Source of the DNA: Clostridium facile
GTDB taxonomy: Bacteria > Bacillota > Clostridia > Oscillospirales > Ruminococcaceae
Assembly (NCBI RefSeq): GCF_014297275.1
Contig: NZ_JACOQK010000001.1
Location: forward strand, 1,798,001 to 1,862,000
Length of the DNA stretch: 64,000 nucleotides
Direction of reading: 5' to 3'
The notes below the pieces were generated by a model. It was not told the origin of the DNA, searched no databases, and saw only the letters and a program-made list of their open reading frames with translations. Made by a program: the position numbers and the translations under genes. Numbering within the stretch: position 1 is the first letter of the stretch; each line of letters opens with the position of its first letter. Below are positions 50,656-59,138 of this stretch, in pieces.

Positions 50656-51930
50656 ATGGACTTACTTCCAATTGCATTTCTAATCGATGGTTTATCCATC
50701 TATAAAAATCTACGCAATGATAAGGTTATTAGCAATTTACACGATAGCGTTGTAAAACTAAATACCTGCCAAAGTGCGGAAGGGCAGCTTCAGGCAATCT
50801 CCTCCTATACTGCGATGTGCAGCACATTATATGAGAGCGAATATCAAGGAAGCTTGTCCGATTATATTTTTGATTTGGTGTTATATGATATCAATATTTT
50901 TTCCAAAGCATCTGCAGAACATCGTTTGGATTCCCTCAGCCCACAAATTCTACAGGCTGCTTCCAATGACCTACACGCACTGTTCAAAATATCCCATATT
51001 ACTTCTGAGATGTTTAAGGCAAATTTCCAGGAACAATGTAAAGGCTGCTCTTTTTTGGAGGAAAGCCTACCGGATTATACCATCGAACAACACCGCTATC
51101 CTGTACGGGATGACTGGGGAAAACAGGTAAACGCCATTTCCGATTTTTATGCTGCGAATGGGGTTGGAATGTACGCTAAATATAAAGCATTTATCTTTGA
51201 AATGGGCAGAGGCATTCAGCCTGTTATTACCTTGGACCCCATCCGCTTAACCGACCTGAAAAAATACGAAGTACAGCGGAATAAAGTTTTGGAAAACACC
51301 CTTGCTTTTATAGAGGGGCACCCATACAATAATGTACTGTTATACGGTGACCGTGGTACTGGAAAATCCTCTACTGTAAAGGCAATTCTAAATGAGTACA
51401 AAAACCGTAACCTGCGCATGATAGAAATTAGCAAACGCAGCATCGCCGACTTGGATAAGCTAATTAACTCCATCCAAAATATTCCATTAAAATTTATTAT
51501 CTTTATTGATGATTTGACCTTTAACGAAAACGATGACAATTTTGGTATCCTAAAAGCGATCTTAGATGGCTCCCTCAGCGTCCGTCCAAATAATGTGGCA
51601 ATCTATGCAACTACCAACCGCCGCCATCTAATCAAAGAAACTTTCTCTGCCCGAGAAGGAAATGAAGTTCATCGGGGGGATACTATGGATGAAAGCCTAT
51701 CTCTTTCCGACCGCTTTGGGCTGACTGTGACATTTATGAAACCAAACAAAGACGATTTCCTAACTATTGTACGCCAACTGGCTGCTGACCGTCACATTGA
51801 AATGGAAGATGAAAAACTCTGTGCTGGCGCAGAACGTTTTGCCTTAGCGAACAGTGGAAGGACCCCACGTTTGGCGCGGCAATACATAGACCATATTGAG
51901 GCAAGGATTAAATTAAATTTGGAAATCTAA
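50656..51930 (+). CDS. DUF815-family AAA ATPase
   Basis: A 424-aa soluble ATPase. The N-terminal helical half (about 1-190) includes CKGCSFL. The AAA domain has NNVLLYGDRGTGKSSTVKA (Walker A near 230), KFIIFIDDLTF (Walker B near 280), ATTNRRHLIKETFS (sensor I) and FGLTVTF...SGRTPRLARQYIDHIE at the end. DUF815 proteins are widespread in Clostridia, with unknown substrates. The ATG at 50656 (AAAGGGG seven bases upstream) is preferred; one at 50650 is also possible. It is followed by a YbaK gene 21 bases on. Confidence 0.88.
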   Translation: MDLLPIAFLIDGLSIYKNLRNDKVISNLHDSVVKLNTCQSAEGQLQAISSYTAMCSTLYESEYQGSLSDYIFDLVLYDINIFSKASAEHRLDSLSPQILQAASNDLHALFKISHITSEMFKANFQEQCKGCSFLEESLPDYTIEQHRYPVRDDWGKQVNAISDFYAANGVGMYAKYKAFIFEMGRGIQPVITLDPIRLTDLKKYEVQRNKVLENTLAFIEGHPYNNVLLYGDRGTGKSSTVKAILNEYKNRNLRMIEISKRSIADLDKLINSIQNIPLKFIIFIDDLTFNENDDNFGILKAILDGSLSVRPNNVAIYATTNRRHLIKETFSAREGNEVHRGDTMDESLSLSDRFGLTVTFMKPNKDDFLTIVRQLAADRHIEMEDEKLCAGAERFALANSGRTPRLARQYIDHIEARIKLNLEI

Positions 51931-51951
51931 TCAATAAAGAGGTAAATTGAA

Positions 51952-52434
51952 ATGTCAATCGAAGCAGCAAGAAAACACCTGCAAACGTTTGGTTTGGAAG
52001 ACCGCATCATAGAACCGGAACAGTCCAGCGCCACTGTAGAATTGGCGGCACAAGCATTGGGATGTAAGCCAGAACACATCGCAAAAACCCTGTCATTCGA
52101 CTTAAATGGGGACACTATTTTAATCGTAACAGCTGGTGATGCCAAAATAGATAATAAAAAATATCGGGAATATTTCGGCTGTAAGGCGAAAATGCTTCCA
52201 AGGGAACAAGTTTTAGAAAAAATCGGTCATGACGTAGGCGGAGTCTGTCCTTTTGGAATCCATTCAAATATAAAAGTGTACACAGATTGTTCCCTACAGC
52301 GGTTTGAAACAGTATATCCCGCTGCTGGAAATGATAACAGTGGAGTAAGACTCTCCTGTGAGGAATTATTTCGAGCTGCCAATAGTAAAGCATGGATAGA
52401 TGTTTGTAAAGGCTGGCAAACAGAAGAATCATAA
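51952..52434 (+). CDS. YbaK/EbsC-type aminoacyl-tRNA deacylase
   Basis: A 160-aa protein of the YbaK/ProX fold: SATVELAAQALGCKPEHIAKTLSF, ILIVTAGDAKIDNKKYR (the catalytic-type Lys) and GGVCPFGI near 100. The family hydrolyses mischarged tRNAs such as Cys- or Ala-tRNA-Pro. Free-standing and clostridial in style. In an operon with the DUF815 ATPase. Confidence 0.88.
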   Translation: MSIEAARKHLQTFGLEDRIIEPEQSSATVELAAQALGCKPEHIAKTLSFDLNGDTILIVTAGDAKIDNKKYREYFGCKAKMLPREQVLEKIGHDVGGVCPFGIHSNIKVYTDCSLQRFETVYPAAGNDNSGVRLSCEELFRAANSKAWIDVCKGWQTEES

Positions 52435-52726
52435 TTTTCTAAATCTATAGAAAAAAATCAAAGAACAATAAAATAGTTAAATAATTCCTGTATTTAATGA
52501 AAAATACTTCTAGATATTCTTTCACTATTGGAATTAGGGTCGTTTTATTCGGAATATTAAGATATATCATGAATCATTGATAAAAATACGATTTAAAAAG
52601 TAAACGGAGTGCTTCTGTTTTATAAAAACCCCTTAATTGGATACTTTGTGGGAAAATAATCCAGAGTGTAAACATGATTTTTTATATCAACAGGGCAAAA
52701 TAAGAAAAATGCCTCCACTTTACGAC
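52435..52726. other. Convergent 292-bp spacer
   Basis: AT-rich sequence without a visible gene. It ends in the terminator of the deacetylase gene. Confidence 0.4.
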
Positions 52727-52772
52727 AAAAGCACATCCGGAATGAGGAAATATTGTTCCGGACTGTGCTTTT
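52727..52772 (-). terminator. Terminator of the deacetylase operon
   Basis: AAAAGCACA-TCCGGAA and TTCCGGA-TGTGCTTTT arms with a loop of about 12 bases and a T run on the minus strand. Confidence 0.85.
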
Positions 52773-52775
52773 CCA

Positions 52776-53717
52776 TTATTTTTTCTGCTGAACCATCTGT
52801 TGATCCGGTGTTAACGGTAAAATCAAGTATTGATTTTCTTCCAAGTAGGAAATAATTTTCGGTAAAGCATCCAAAGTAGCCTGGCTGCGGTCATGCATTA
52901 AAATCGTAACACGATTGTTTCCATGAATGGAATTCACTGTGTTCTGGTAAAGTTGATCCCCTGTATATCCTGATCTGCCATCTCCACAGGAAGCATTCCA
53001 ATCCACATAGGTATACCCTTTTTGATTGAGGAGTTCTTTGATTGCTGGGAACTGCCCTTTGGCTGTGGCAGAACCTCCTGGAAAACGGATTATTTTTGCA
53101 CGTTGTCCACAAGCTTGTTCAATTGCATTGTTTGCCTGTTCTATATCATTAATAAAAGCGGTTGGATTAGAATACACCTTGTTAAAATCATGAGAATAGC
53201 TGTGGTTTGCAATAGTATGCCCTTGTTGCTGAATTTGCTGCACAATTTCCGGATGCTGTTCTACCTGGTTGCCTACCACAAAAAAGGTTGCTAGGATATG
53301 ATGTTCCTTTAAAACTTCCAAAAACTGTGGAGTATATGTACCGCTGGGACCATCGTCAAAAGTAAGGTATGCTACTTTCACATTTGGGTTTTCCTGTGCT
53401 TTCTGGTCTATCTGTGGTATCAGCTGGTAAAACTGTTGTTGTATCTCTTGCATTTTTTGTTGATATTCTTGAGAACTGTTCACAGCGTTTTCTAGCTCTT
53501 CTAGGTTTTGCTGCGCCATTTGGTAATCCGTTTTAATTTGTTCCAGTTGTGGATTTAATTTTCCCAGCTGTCCAGATGTTTTTTGGATTTTCCCATGCGC
53601 CCAAGCTCCTAAAACTGTGCTACAAAGAATACCAATGATCAAAATGGCGCATATCATCCAAAACCGGCTGGATTTCCCTATAATTTTTGCTGTGTCTGGT
53701 CGAATTTTTCTTTCCAT
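52776..53717 (-). CDS. Membrane-anchored polysaccharide deacetylase (NodB domain) with coiled coil
   Basis: A 313-aa protein: TM segment about 20-42, Gln/Glu-rich coiled coil about 45-105, then a CE4 NodB domain with all five motifs: TFDDGPSG near 118, HSYSH near 173, RFPGGS near 213, the VDWN motif near 237 and ILMHD near 274. It likely deacetylates peptidoglycan or another wall glycan outside the membrane. The start lies inside the upstream coiled-coil gene (40-base overlap), so the two are translationally coupled. Confidence 0.9.
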   Translation of the reverse strand: MERKIRPDTAKIIGKSSRFWMICAILIIGILCSTVLGAWAHGKIQKTSGQLGKLNPQLEQIKTDYQMAQQNLEELENAVNSSQEYQQKMQEIQQQFYQLIPQIDQKAQENPNVKVAYLTFDDGPSGTYTPQFLEVLKEHHILATFFVVGNQVEQHPEIVQQIQQQGHTIANHSYSHDFNKVYSNPTAFINDIEQANNAIEQACGQRAKIIRFPGGSATAKGQFPAIKELLNQKGYTYVDWNASCGDGRSGYTGDQLYQNTVNSIHGNNRVTILMHDRSQATLDALPKIISYLEENQYLILPLTPDQQMVQQKK

Positions 53718-53968
53718 GTTTTATATGCCTCCTGGTTGGATTTTCCCTTTTGGATTTCTTCCTGGTGTTCCTGCTGATACTGTCCTGTTTGCTGTTCCAG
53801 CTGTTCCAAATTTTTTTGGTCATTCTCTAACTCTTTTGAAGTTTGGTTGAATTGATGGGACAACATTGCCGCTTGAATATTCTGTTGGATACAAATACCA
53901 CCCGAAACCAAAAAGGCTACTGCCAATACACCAATGAGGTATCCTTTCCATTTTGGACGTAATTTCAT
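53678..53968 (-). CDS. Small membrane coiled-coil protein coupled to the deacetylase
   Basis: A 96-aa protein: basic N-terminus, TM segment about 10-30, then a Gln/Glu/Lys-rich coiled coil to the end. The layout is like FtsL/DivIC proteins or the deacetylase's own N-terminal region, which it resembles in composition. It overlaps the next gene by 40 bases. I infer that the two coiled coils pair. No family assigned. Confidence 0.65.
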   Translation of the reverse strand: MKLRPKWKGYLIGVLAVAFLVSGGICIQQNIQAAMLSHQFNQTSKELENDQKNLEQLEQQTGQYQQEHQEEIQKGKSNQEAYKTWKEKFDQTQQKL

Positions 53969-54118
53969 ATAAATCCTTCCCTTATTTTAAAATACTCTTT
54001 TATCTTATAACAGGAACGGGATAAAGTAAAGAATAAAGGGAAATTTGTCATAAAAACGCAAATATTTTGTTACAGTTCCGTATTAAAATACAGTTGATAG
54101 AATAAGGAGGTGTCCACC

Positions 54119-54970
54119 CTGAAGTTAAAAAGATTTACCCCCTTTTTTAGCTTTTTTCTTATGATTGTTGGCGGATTGTTTTGTTGGATGTATCTGGCAG
54201 AACCAGAAGCCCATATTACCCCTGATTATGAGCAGGTCGACCTCCAACCAATTCTACAAAAAGAACATTTTTCACAAGAGGACTATCAGCTACTGTGGGA
54301 ACAAACTGGTTTATCCAAAACAGCGATTGATCAAATTTTAGATACCAGATTTCACCCTTCCAAAACAATTCTAGACTATCAGCAAAAATTTTTTGATACT
54401 CCTATCTATCAATGTTATTCCAATACGGTTATTTCCCATGAAGAAATCATTGTAAACCAGGATGGCAAATACACGATTGGAACCTCCATCGCAAATGTAC
54501 AGGAAGGGGACGTATTCATCACAAAATCCTCCCATACCTTTGGATGGAGGAATGGACACGCTGCCATTGTGGTAGATGAGGAGAATAAAAACACATTGGA
54601 ATCCATTACATTAGGAACTAATTCCCGGTTAAGCACAGTGAGCAGATGGGAATCTTACCCTAACTTTATCCAGCTACGTCTAAAGGATACAGATAAGGAA
54701 ACACGGGCAATGATTGCACAAAACGCTTTAGTTTATTTAAATGACCTTCCCTATTCTCTAGGAATGGGGTTATGGCATTGGAAAAATCAGCCCCAGGACT
54801 CGATCAGCTGTACCAACTGCTCCCATCTGGTGTGGCAGGCTTATCAATGGTATGGTTACGATTTAGACAGTGACGGCGGTTTTTTGGTTACTCCAAAAGA
54901 CCTTGCTAACAGCGATTTATTTGAAGTCATCCAGGTATATGGGGTTGACCCTAACAATATCTGGCCATAA
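54119..54970 (+). CDS. YiiX-like permuted NlpC/P60 cysteine hydrolase, probable CTG start
   Basis: A 283-aa protein with an N-terminal TM segment (about 8-28), then a permuted papain-like domain: VQEGDVFITKSSHTFGWRNGHAAIVVDEE (His near 150) and SISCTNCSHLVWQAYQWYG (catalytic-type Cys near 230), ending LVTPKDLANSD. The family includes lipid- and peptidoglycan-acting hydrolases. AAGGAGGTG (54104-54112) is a strong ribosome binding site; the GTG at 54110 overlaps it, whereas CTG at 54119 lies at proper distance, so CTG is the likely start. The deacetylase pair is divergent to it, and an aminopeptidase follows. Confidence 0.75.
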   Translation: MKLKRFTPFFSFFLMIVGGLFCWMYLAEPEAHITPDYEQVDLQPILQKEHFSQEDYQLLWEQTGLSKTAIDQILDTRFHPSKTILDYQQKFFDTPIYQCYSNTVISHEEIIVNQDGKYTIGTSIANVQEGDVFITKSSHTFGWRNGHAAIVVDEENKNTLESITLGTNSRLSTVSRWESYPNFIQLRLKDTDKETRAMIAQNALVYLNDLPYSLGMGLWHWKNQPQDSISCTNCSHLVWQAYQWYGYDLDSDGGFLVTPKDLANSDLFEVIQVYGVDPNNIWP

Positions 54971-55002
54971 TAAAGTAAAACAATAAAGAAGGTGTTTTTA
55001 TC

Positions 55003-56235
55003 ATGGAATTTCAACAATTACTCAAAAATTACGCAAAACTGGTGGTAAAAGCAGGTGTTAACCTCCAAAAAGGGCAGGAGCTTGTCATTTCTTCCCCTGT
55101 GGAATGTGCTCCATTTGTCCACCTAGTCGCAGAACAGGCTTATTTGGCTGGTGCGGAAGAAGTCATTGTACAGTGGAACGATGAAAAATTAGCCCGTTTA
55201 AAATATGATCATTGTCCGATTGAAAAGTTTCAACAAGTCCCAACCTGGATGTCTGAATTTCAAAACGGATATTCCCGTAAACACGCAGCACATCTTTCTA
55301 TCTCCGCAAGTTCCCCTGACGCACTTGCAGGGGTTGACCCAAAAAAACCTGCAGCATGGGTCAAAGCAATGCACCAGGCCTGCAAGGAATTTTACGATAA
55401 CCTGGATATGGGCATTAACCGTTGGTGCATTGTTTCGGTTCCAACGGCTGGATGGGCTGTTAAGGTATTTCCAGACATACCAGAGGAACAAGCTATCCAA
55501 AAATTATGGGACGCAATTTTTACCGCAGTACGAGCCAATACCCCTGACCCTGTTGCTTCGTGGCAAACACATAAAGAGAGCTTTGAACAAAAAATAGCAT
55601 TTTTAAACCAAAAACAATTTAAAGCACTGCACTATTCCAACTCTTTAGGGACGGATATCACCATTGGTTTGCCTGATAACCATGTTTGGGCTGGCGGAGG
55701 GGATAAAACCCAGGATGGTATTTATTTCTTTCCCAATATGCCAACCGAAGAAATCTTTTGCACCCCTCACAAAGACCAGGTAGATGGAATTGTTTACAGC
55801 TCAATGCCACTGAATTATCAAGGGACAGTTATCAACAATTTTTCCATCCAGTTTGAACAAGGTAGGATTACAAACGTAACAGCGGAGGAAGGGTTGGAAT
55901 CCCTCCAAGAATTGATCGCCATTGATGAAGGCTCTCATCATTTAGGGGAAGTGGCGCTTGTCCCCTATAACTCCCCAATCTCTAATATGGGGTTAATTTT
56001 TTACAATACCCTTTATGATGAAAACGCAGCCTGCCATTTTGCCATTGGAAAAGGATTCCCAGAGTGTTTCCAGGATGGTTTGTCAAAAACTATGGAAGAA
56101 CTAAAACAACAAGGTATGAACGATTCCGCAACCCATGTAGATTTTATGTTAGGTACGAAAGACCTAGATATTACAGGAATTTGTCAAGATGGTTCTGAAA
56201 TTTTGATTTTTAAAGATGGCAACTGGGCTTTTTAA
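55003..56235 (+). CDS. M29-family aminopeptidase (AmpS/PepS type)
   Basis: A 410-aa metalloaminopeptidase: KNYAKLVVKAGVNLQKGQELVISSPVE start, the metal-site segments PTEEIFCTPHKDQVDGIVYSS (Glu) and EGSHHLGEVALVPYNSPIS (Glu, His), and HVDFMLGTKDLDITG near the end. These are the hallmark residues of the dinuclear-metal M29 peptidases. It removes N-terminal residues from peptides in the cytoplasm. It lies 32 bases after the cysteine hydrolase gene, likely in one transcript. Confidence 0.92.
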   Translation: MEFQQLLKNYAKLVVKAGVNLQKGQELVISSPVECAPFVHLVAEQAYLAGAEEVIVQWNDEKLARLKYDHCPIEKFQQVPTWMSEFQNGYSRKHAAHLSISASSPDALAGVDPKKPAAWVKAMHQACKEFYDNLDMGINRWCIVSVPTAGWAVKVFPDIPEEQAIQKLWDAIFTAVRANTPDPVASWQTHKESFEQKIAFLNQKQFKALHYSNSLGTDITIGLPDNHVWAGGGDKTQDGIYFFPNMPTEEIFCTPHKDQVDGIVYSSMPLNYQGTVINNFSIQFEQGRITNVTAEEGLESLQELIAIDEGSHHLGEVALVPYNSPISNMGLIFYNTLYDENAACHFAIGKGFPECFQDGLSKTMEELKQQGMNDSATHVDFMLGTKDLDITGICQDGSEILIFKDGNWAF

Positions 56236-56426
56236 AATAATATCCAATGATATCTAACACAGATTATCACGATATTTTAATAAAGCATCTCTACCCATTT
56301 ATTCGGACTTTGATGTTTGTATGGTATCATAGAATCGTATTTTATAATATCTCTACTCAGTACTCAACGAATGAGCTGATAAATTCATATCATTTTCCTG
56401 AAAACAGAAATTTTAATTTCTATATT

Positions 56427-56460
56427 AAAAAACAGGCAACTAGTTTCGTTGCCTGTTTTT
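56427..56460. terminator. Bidirectional terminator between the aminopeptidase and DUF3592 genes
   Basis: AAAAAACAGGCAAC/GTTGCCTGTTTTT with an 8-base loop; A and T runs on both sides. Confidence 0.9.
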
Positions 56461-56485
56461 ATATTATTTCTAATAGAATTACCCA

Positions 56486-57148
56486 CTATTTTTCTTCCTG
56501 AATTTCCACTTTATCAAAAAATAAATTGACGATCAGGATGAAAACTCCAACCACAATCAATAGAATTGGAATGAACAAAAATAATGTAAAGGAAAAAAAG
56601 AAAAACTCGATTATTTTAACCGGAGAAAAGCTACCTGCCATGATAGAAAGTGCTCCATATCCTACTATCAAAAGAATCATACCCGCCCAAATACGGATAA
56701 ATCTCCCGGAAACTCCTATCATCACAAGGAACATAAAGAGAGGAATAGCAACAAACAAAAATCCTATAAATATCATGGCATTATCACTATTGGTTCCACC
56801 AATAATTGCATTTTCTGGGGCATTCGGGTCATATTTTATTTGTTTGGTACTGCCTATCTCTGGAATTACACCAGAACCATAGTCAGTAGCAACGGTATAG
56901 TCCTGCCCATTAACTGTATACTGATAAATTAACTGGTATGTATCATTGGTGTGCTTGTGTCTAACCGCATCATAACCACCTTCCGAATACAGAGTATAAT
57001 CCACAAAATATCCTTCCGTTGAATGATAATGATTTGATGTTTGATTCAGCTGTATAGTATTTTTAATACCAAAAAACAACAGTAACATTCCACATAATAT
57101 CACGATAAAAAGAAAAATAGATGCTGGAATTTTCACTTTTTTATCCAA
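56486..57148 (-). CDS. DUF3592-domain membrane protein
   Basis: A 220-aa protein: TM about 9-29; an outside beta-rich segment (about 35-115, with the DUF3592 pattern YQYTVNGQDYTV...GSTKQIKYDPNAPENA); then three more TM segments (about 125-143, 150-172, 180-210). The family is widespread and uncharacterised. Monocistronic. Confidence 0.8.
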   Translation of the reverse strand: MDKKVKIPASIFLFIVILCGMLLLFFGIKNTIQLNQTSNHYHSTEGYFVDYTLYSEGGYDAVRHKHTNDTYQLIYQYTVNGQDYTVATDYGSGVIPEIGSTKQIKYDPNAPENAIIGGTNSDNAMIFIGFLFVAIPLFMFLVMIGVSGRFIRIWAGMILLIVGYGALSIMAGSFSPVKIIEFFFFSFTLFLFIPILLIVVGVFILIVNLFFDKVEIQEEK

Positions 57149-57703
57149 TATGATTCCCCCAAATCCACATTTTTGATTCTCATATTTGTTAGAAAGTCTT
57201 ATACAAAAGCTTTTCTATCTACCTTGGTCTTACAAAAAATGAAATCCAGGCAATGCAGAGAATCGAAACCACTTATAACGTAAATACAATTTTTGAGAGA
57301 TTAACGTCTACATCATCCACCTTACAACCCATAAATAAGCAGCTTATCATTCTTTCTGATATCGAAAGATTGCTGATATCGATTCATTCCATACATGGAG
57401 TAAAAATTTTTTATAAGCCAACTGTTAAAGACAATGGTTTCCTCTCTAGTCATGACCACCAGCTAAGCTGGTGGCTTGAGTAAGCTCTAGAAGAGCATAG
57501 TACCGTCAAGCATCGAAAGACGTACTGAAATATCTGTCTTTTTCATCACTTGCCCTGCCGCCCGTAAACAAGCAATTTTCTTCCAACGATAGTTTTTTCG
57601 TTACGATAAGATTGCTGTTAGCAGCTCGCTTCGCTCGATGTTTAAAGCGAAAGCTTTTCGGCGAGAGCCTCCACCGGCATAGCCGATGGTTTCTATAACA
57701 ATG
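57149..57703. other. Gene-free region carrying an IS605-like relic
   Basis: The first 290 bases hold no supported gene. The open frame 57253-57483 reads into the relic hairpin and has no family match. The part 57444-57695 is the mobile-element relic described separately. Confidence 0.5.
57444..57695 (-). mobile_element. Short non-autonomous IS200/IS605-type relic (PATE-like), possible orphan omega-RNA
   Basis: About 250 bases flanked by imperfect subterminal palindromes: CCACCAG-CTAAG-CTGGTGG at 57456-57474 and CCAcCGGC/GCCGaTGG at 57671-57689. Read on the minus strand, it ends TTACTCAAGCCACCAGC...GTGGTCATGAC, as right ends of clostridial IS605-type elements do. Two hairpins lie just upstream of that end: AGTACGTC/GACGGTACT with a bulge (57499-57527) and GCTCT/AGAGC (57484-57496). 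The right end of such elements normally encodes the TnpB guide RNA. No transposase or TnpB remains. Confidence 0.55.
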
Positions 57704-57738
57704 AAAAAATACCTTCTAAAAAACAAGAAGGTATTTTT
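57704..57738 (-). terminator. Terminator of cysK
   Basis: AAAAAATACCTTCT/AGAAGGTATTTTTTT with an 8-base loop. Confidence 0.9.
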
Positions 57739-57742
57739 TTCA

Positions 57743-58672
57743 TTATTCATCAAATAAAGGGGTACTGAAATAACGTTCGGCAGTATCAGGGAGGACAGTA
57801 ACTACTGTTTTCCCTTTGCCCAATTTCTTAGCAAGTTTTTTTGCTGCTGCTACATTGGTCCCACTGGAAATTCCACACATTAAGCCTTCCAAACGTGCCA
57901 AATCCTTCGCTGTCTGGATTGCTTCCTCATCTGAAATAATGCAGATATCGCTGTAAATCTCACGGTTTAATATTTCTGGAATCAATCCATCTCCAATCCC
58001 CATCTGCAAATGGGTTCCAACATTGCCTCCGGCTAAAATGGCTGCGTTTTCTGGTTCCACTGCCCAGATTGTAATATCAGGATTTTGTGCTTTTAACACT
58101 TCGCCAATTCCTGTAATCGTACCACCTGTTCCAACACCAGAACAAAATCCATGGATTGGCTCCCCAACCTGTTCCAAAATTTCCAAAGCAGTATGGTAAC
58201 GATGAACCGCCGGGTTTGCTAAATTAGAGAACTGTTGTGGTACAAATACATTTGGATTTTCCTGTTCCATTCGCATAGCGGTATTTAAACATTCCTCAAT
58301 ACATTTTCCAATATTTCCATCATCATGGATTAAAATCACTTCCGCACCATAATGCTGAACCAGTTTCCGCCTTTCTTCGCTTACAGAATCCGGCATGATA
58401 ATAATCGTACGGTAGCCACGTACCGCACCAATTAACGCAAGCCCAATTCCTTGGTTACCGCTAGTTGGTTCCACAATGATGGTATCCTTATGTAATTTTC
58501 CTTCTTTTTCCGCTTGTGCTAACATATTAAAAGCAGTTCTTGTTTTAATAGAACCACCTACATTTAATCCTTCATATTTTACCAAAATCTGAGCGCTATC
58601 TGGTTCCACCATCCGATTTAAACGGATTACAGGTGTATTTCCCATCGCTTCTAACACATTGTTATAGATCAT
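57743..58672 (-). CDS. cysK: Cysteine synthase (O-acetylserine sulfhydrylase)
   Basis: A 309-aa PLP enzyme of fold type II: MGNTPVIRLNR (10-20), EGLNVGGSIKTRTAFNML with the PLP Lys near 43, PTSGNQGIGLAL near 69, the phosphate-binding loop SGVGTGGTITGIG near 177, and CGISSGTNVAAA near 262. It makes cysteine from O-acetylserine and sulfide. Note GGSIKTR where most CysK have GGS(V/I)KDR. No cysE is adjacent. Monocistronic. Confidence 0.92.
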   Translation of the reverse strand: MIYNNVLEAMGNTPVIRLNRMVEPDSAQILVKYEGLNVGGSIKTRTAFNMLAQAEKEGKLHKDTIIVEPTSGNQGIGLALIGAVRGYRTIIIMPDSVSEERRKLVQHYGAEVILIHDDGNIGKCIEECLNTAMRMEQENPNVFVPQQFSNLANPAVHRYHTALEILEQVGEPIHGFCSGVGTGGTITGIGEVLKAQNPDITIWAVEPENAAILAGGNVGTHLQMGIGDGLIPEILNREIYSDICIISDEEAIQTAKDLARLEGLMCGISSGTNVAAAKKLAKKLGKGKTVVTVLPDTAERYFSTPLFDE

Positions 58673-59082
58673 CCAAAAACCCCTTTGACGTAAAATTTTT
58701 CATGGAGAATATCCTACCCAATAATAAGCCAATAATATTTATTATATAACAAAATTTTTTAAATGCAAACTATTTTTCCAACAAAAGGTCTACTTATTTA
58801 TTATATGAAAAAACAAATACAAAGAGTGAAACCACAGCCATAAATTGAATACTTTTCCTATTTGATTATGACTAGCATTGATTTTTTAAAATACTTTCCA
58901 TCTAAGTAGAATAACCTTGATATTAGTTATTATATTTATAAGATAATTTCTGTTTTGTTAACTGTTACATTTTCAATTTGAATCTAGACAATATTCTCCA
59001 GGTATAAATTTAATCAATAGAAAAATCAGGTAGTCAAATTGTATATGGATACTATTTTTATTGCTATATAATATACTGTAGT
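58673..59082. other. Gene-free AT-rich spacer upstream of cysK
   Basis: About 410 bases with no coding frame; I could not pick a clear promoter or riboswitch by eye. Confidence 0.4.
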
Positions 59083-59113
59083 AAAAAAGCCCGATTCAGT
59101 TAGAATCGGGCTT
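59083..59113 (-). terminator. Terminator of the GH106-like gene
   Basis: AAGCCCGATTC/GAATCGGGCTT with a 5-base loop, then TTTTTT on the minus strand. Confidence 0.88.
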
Positions 59114-59138
59114 ATAAACGTTTATCTTTCCCTTAATA

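Noticed and set aside
57253..57483. 76-codon frame ahead of the IS605 relic
   Set aside because: Its end (HDHQLSWWLE) is simply the translated relic palindrome, and there is no ribosome binding site.
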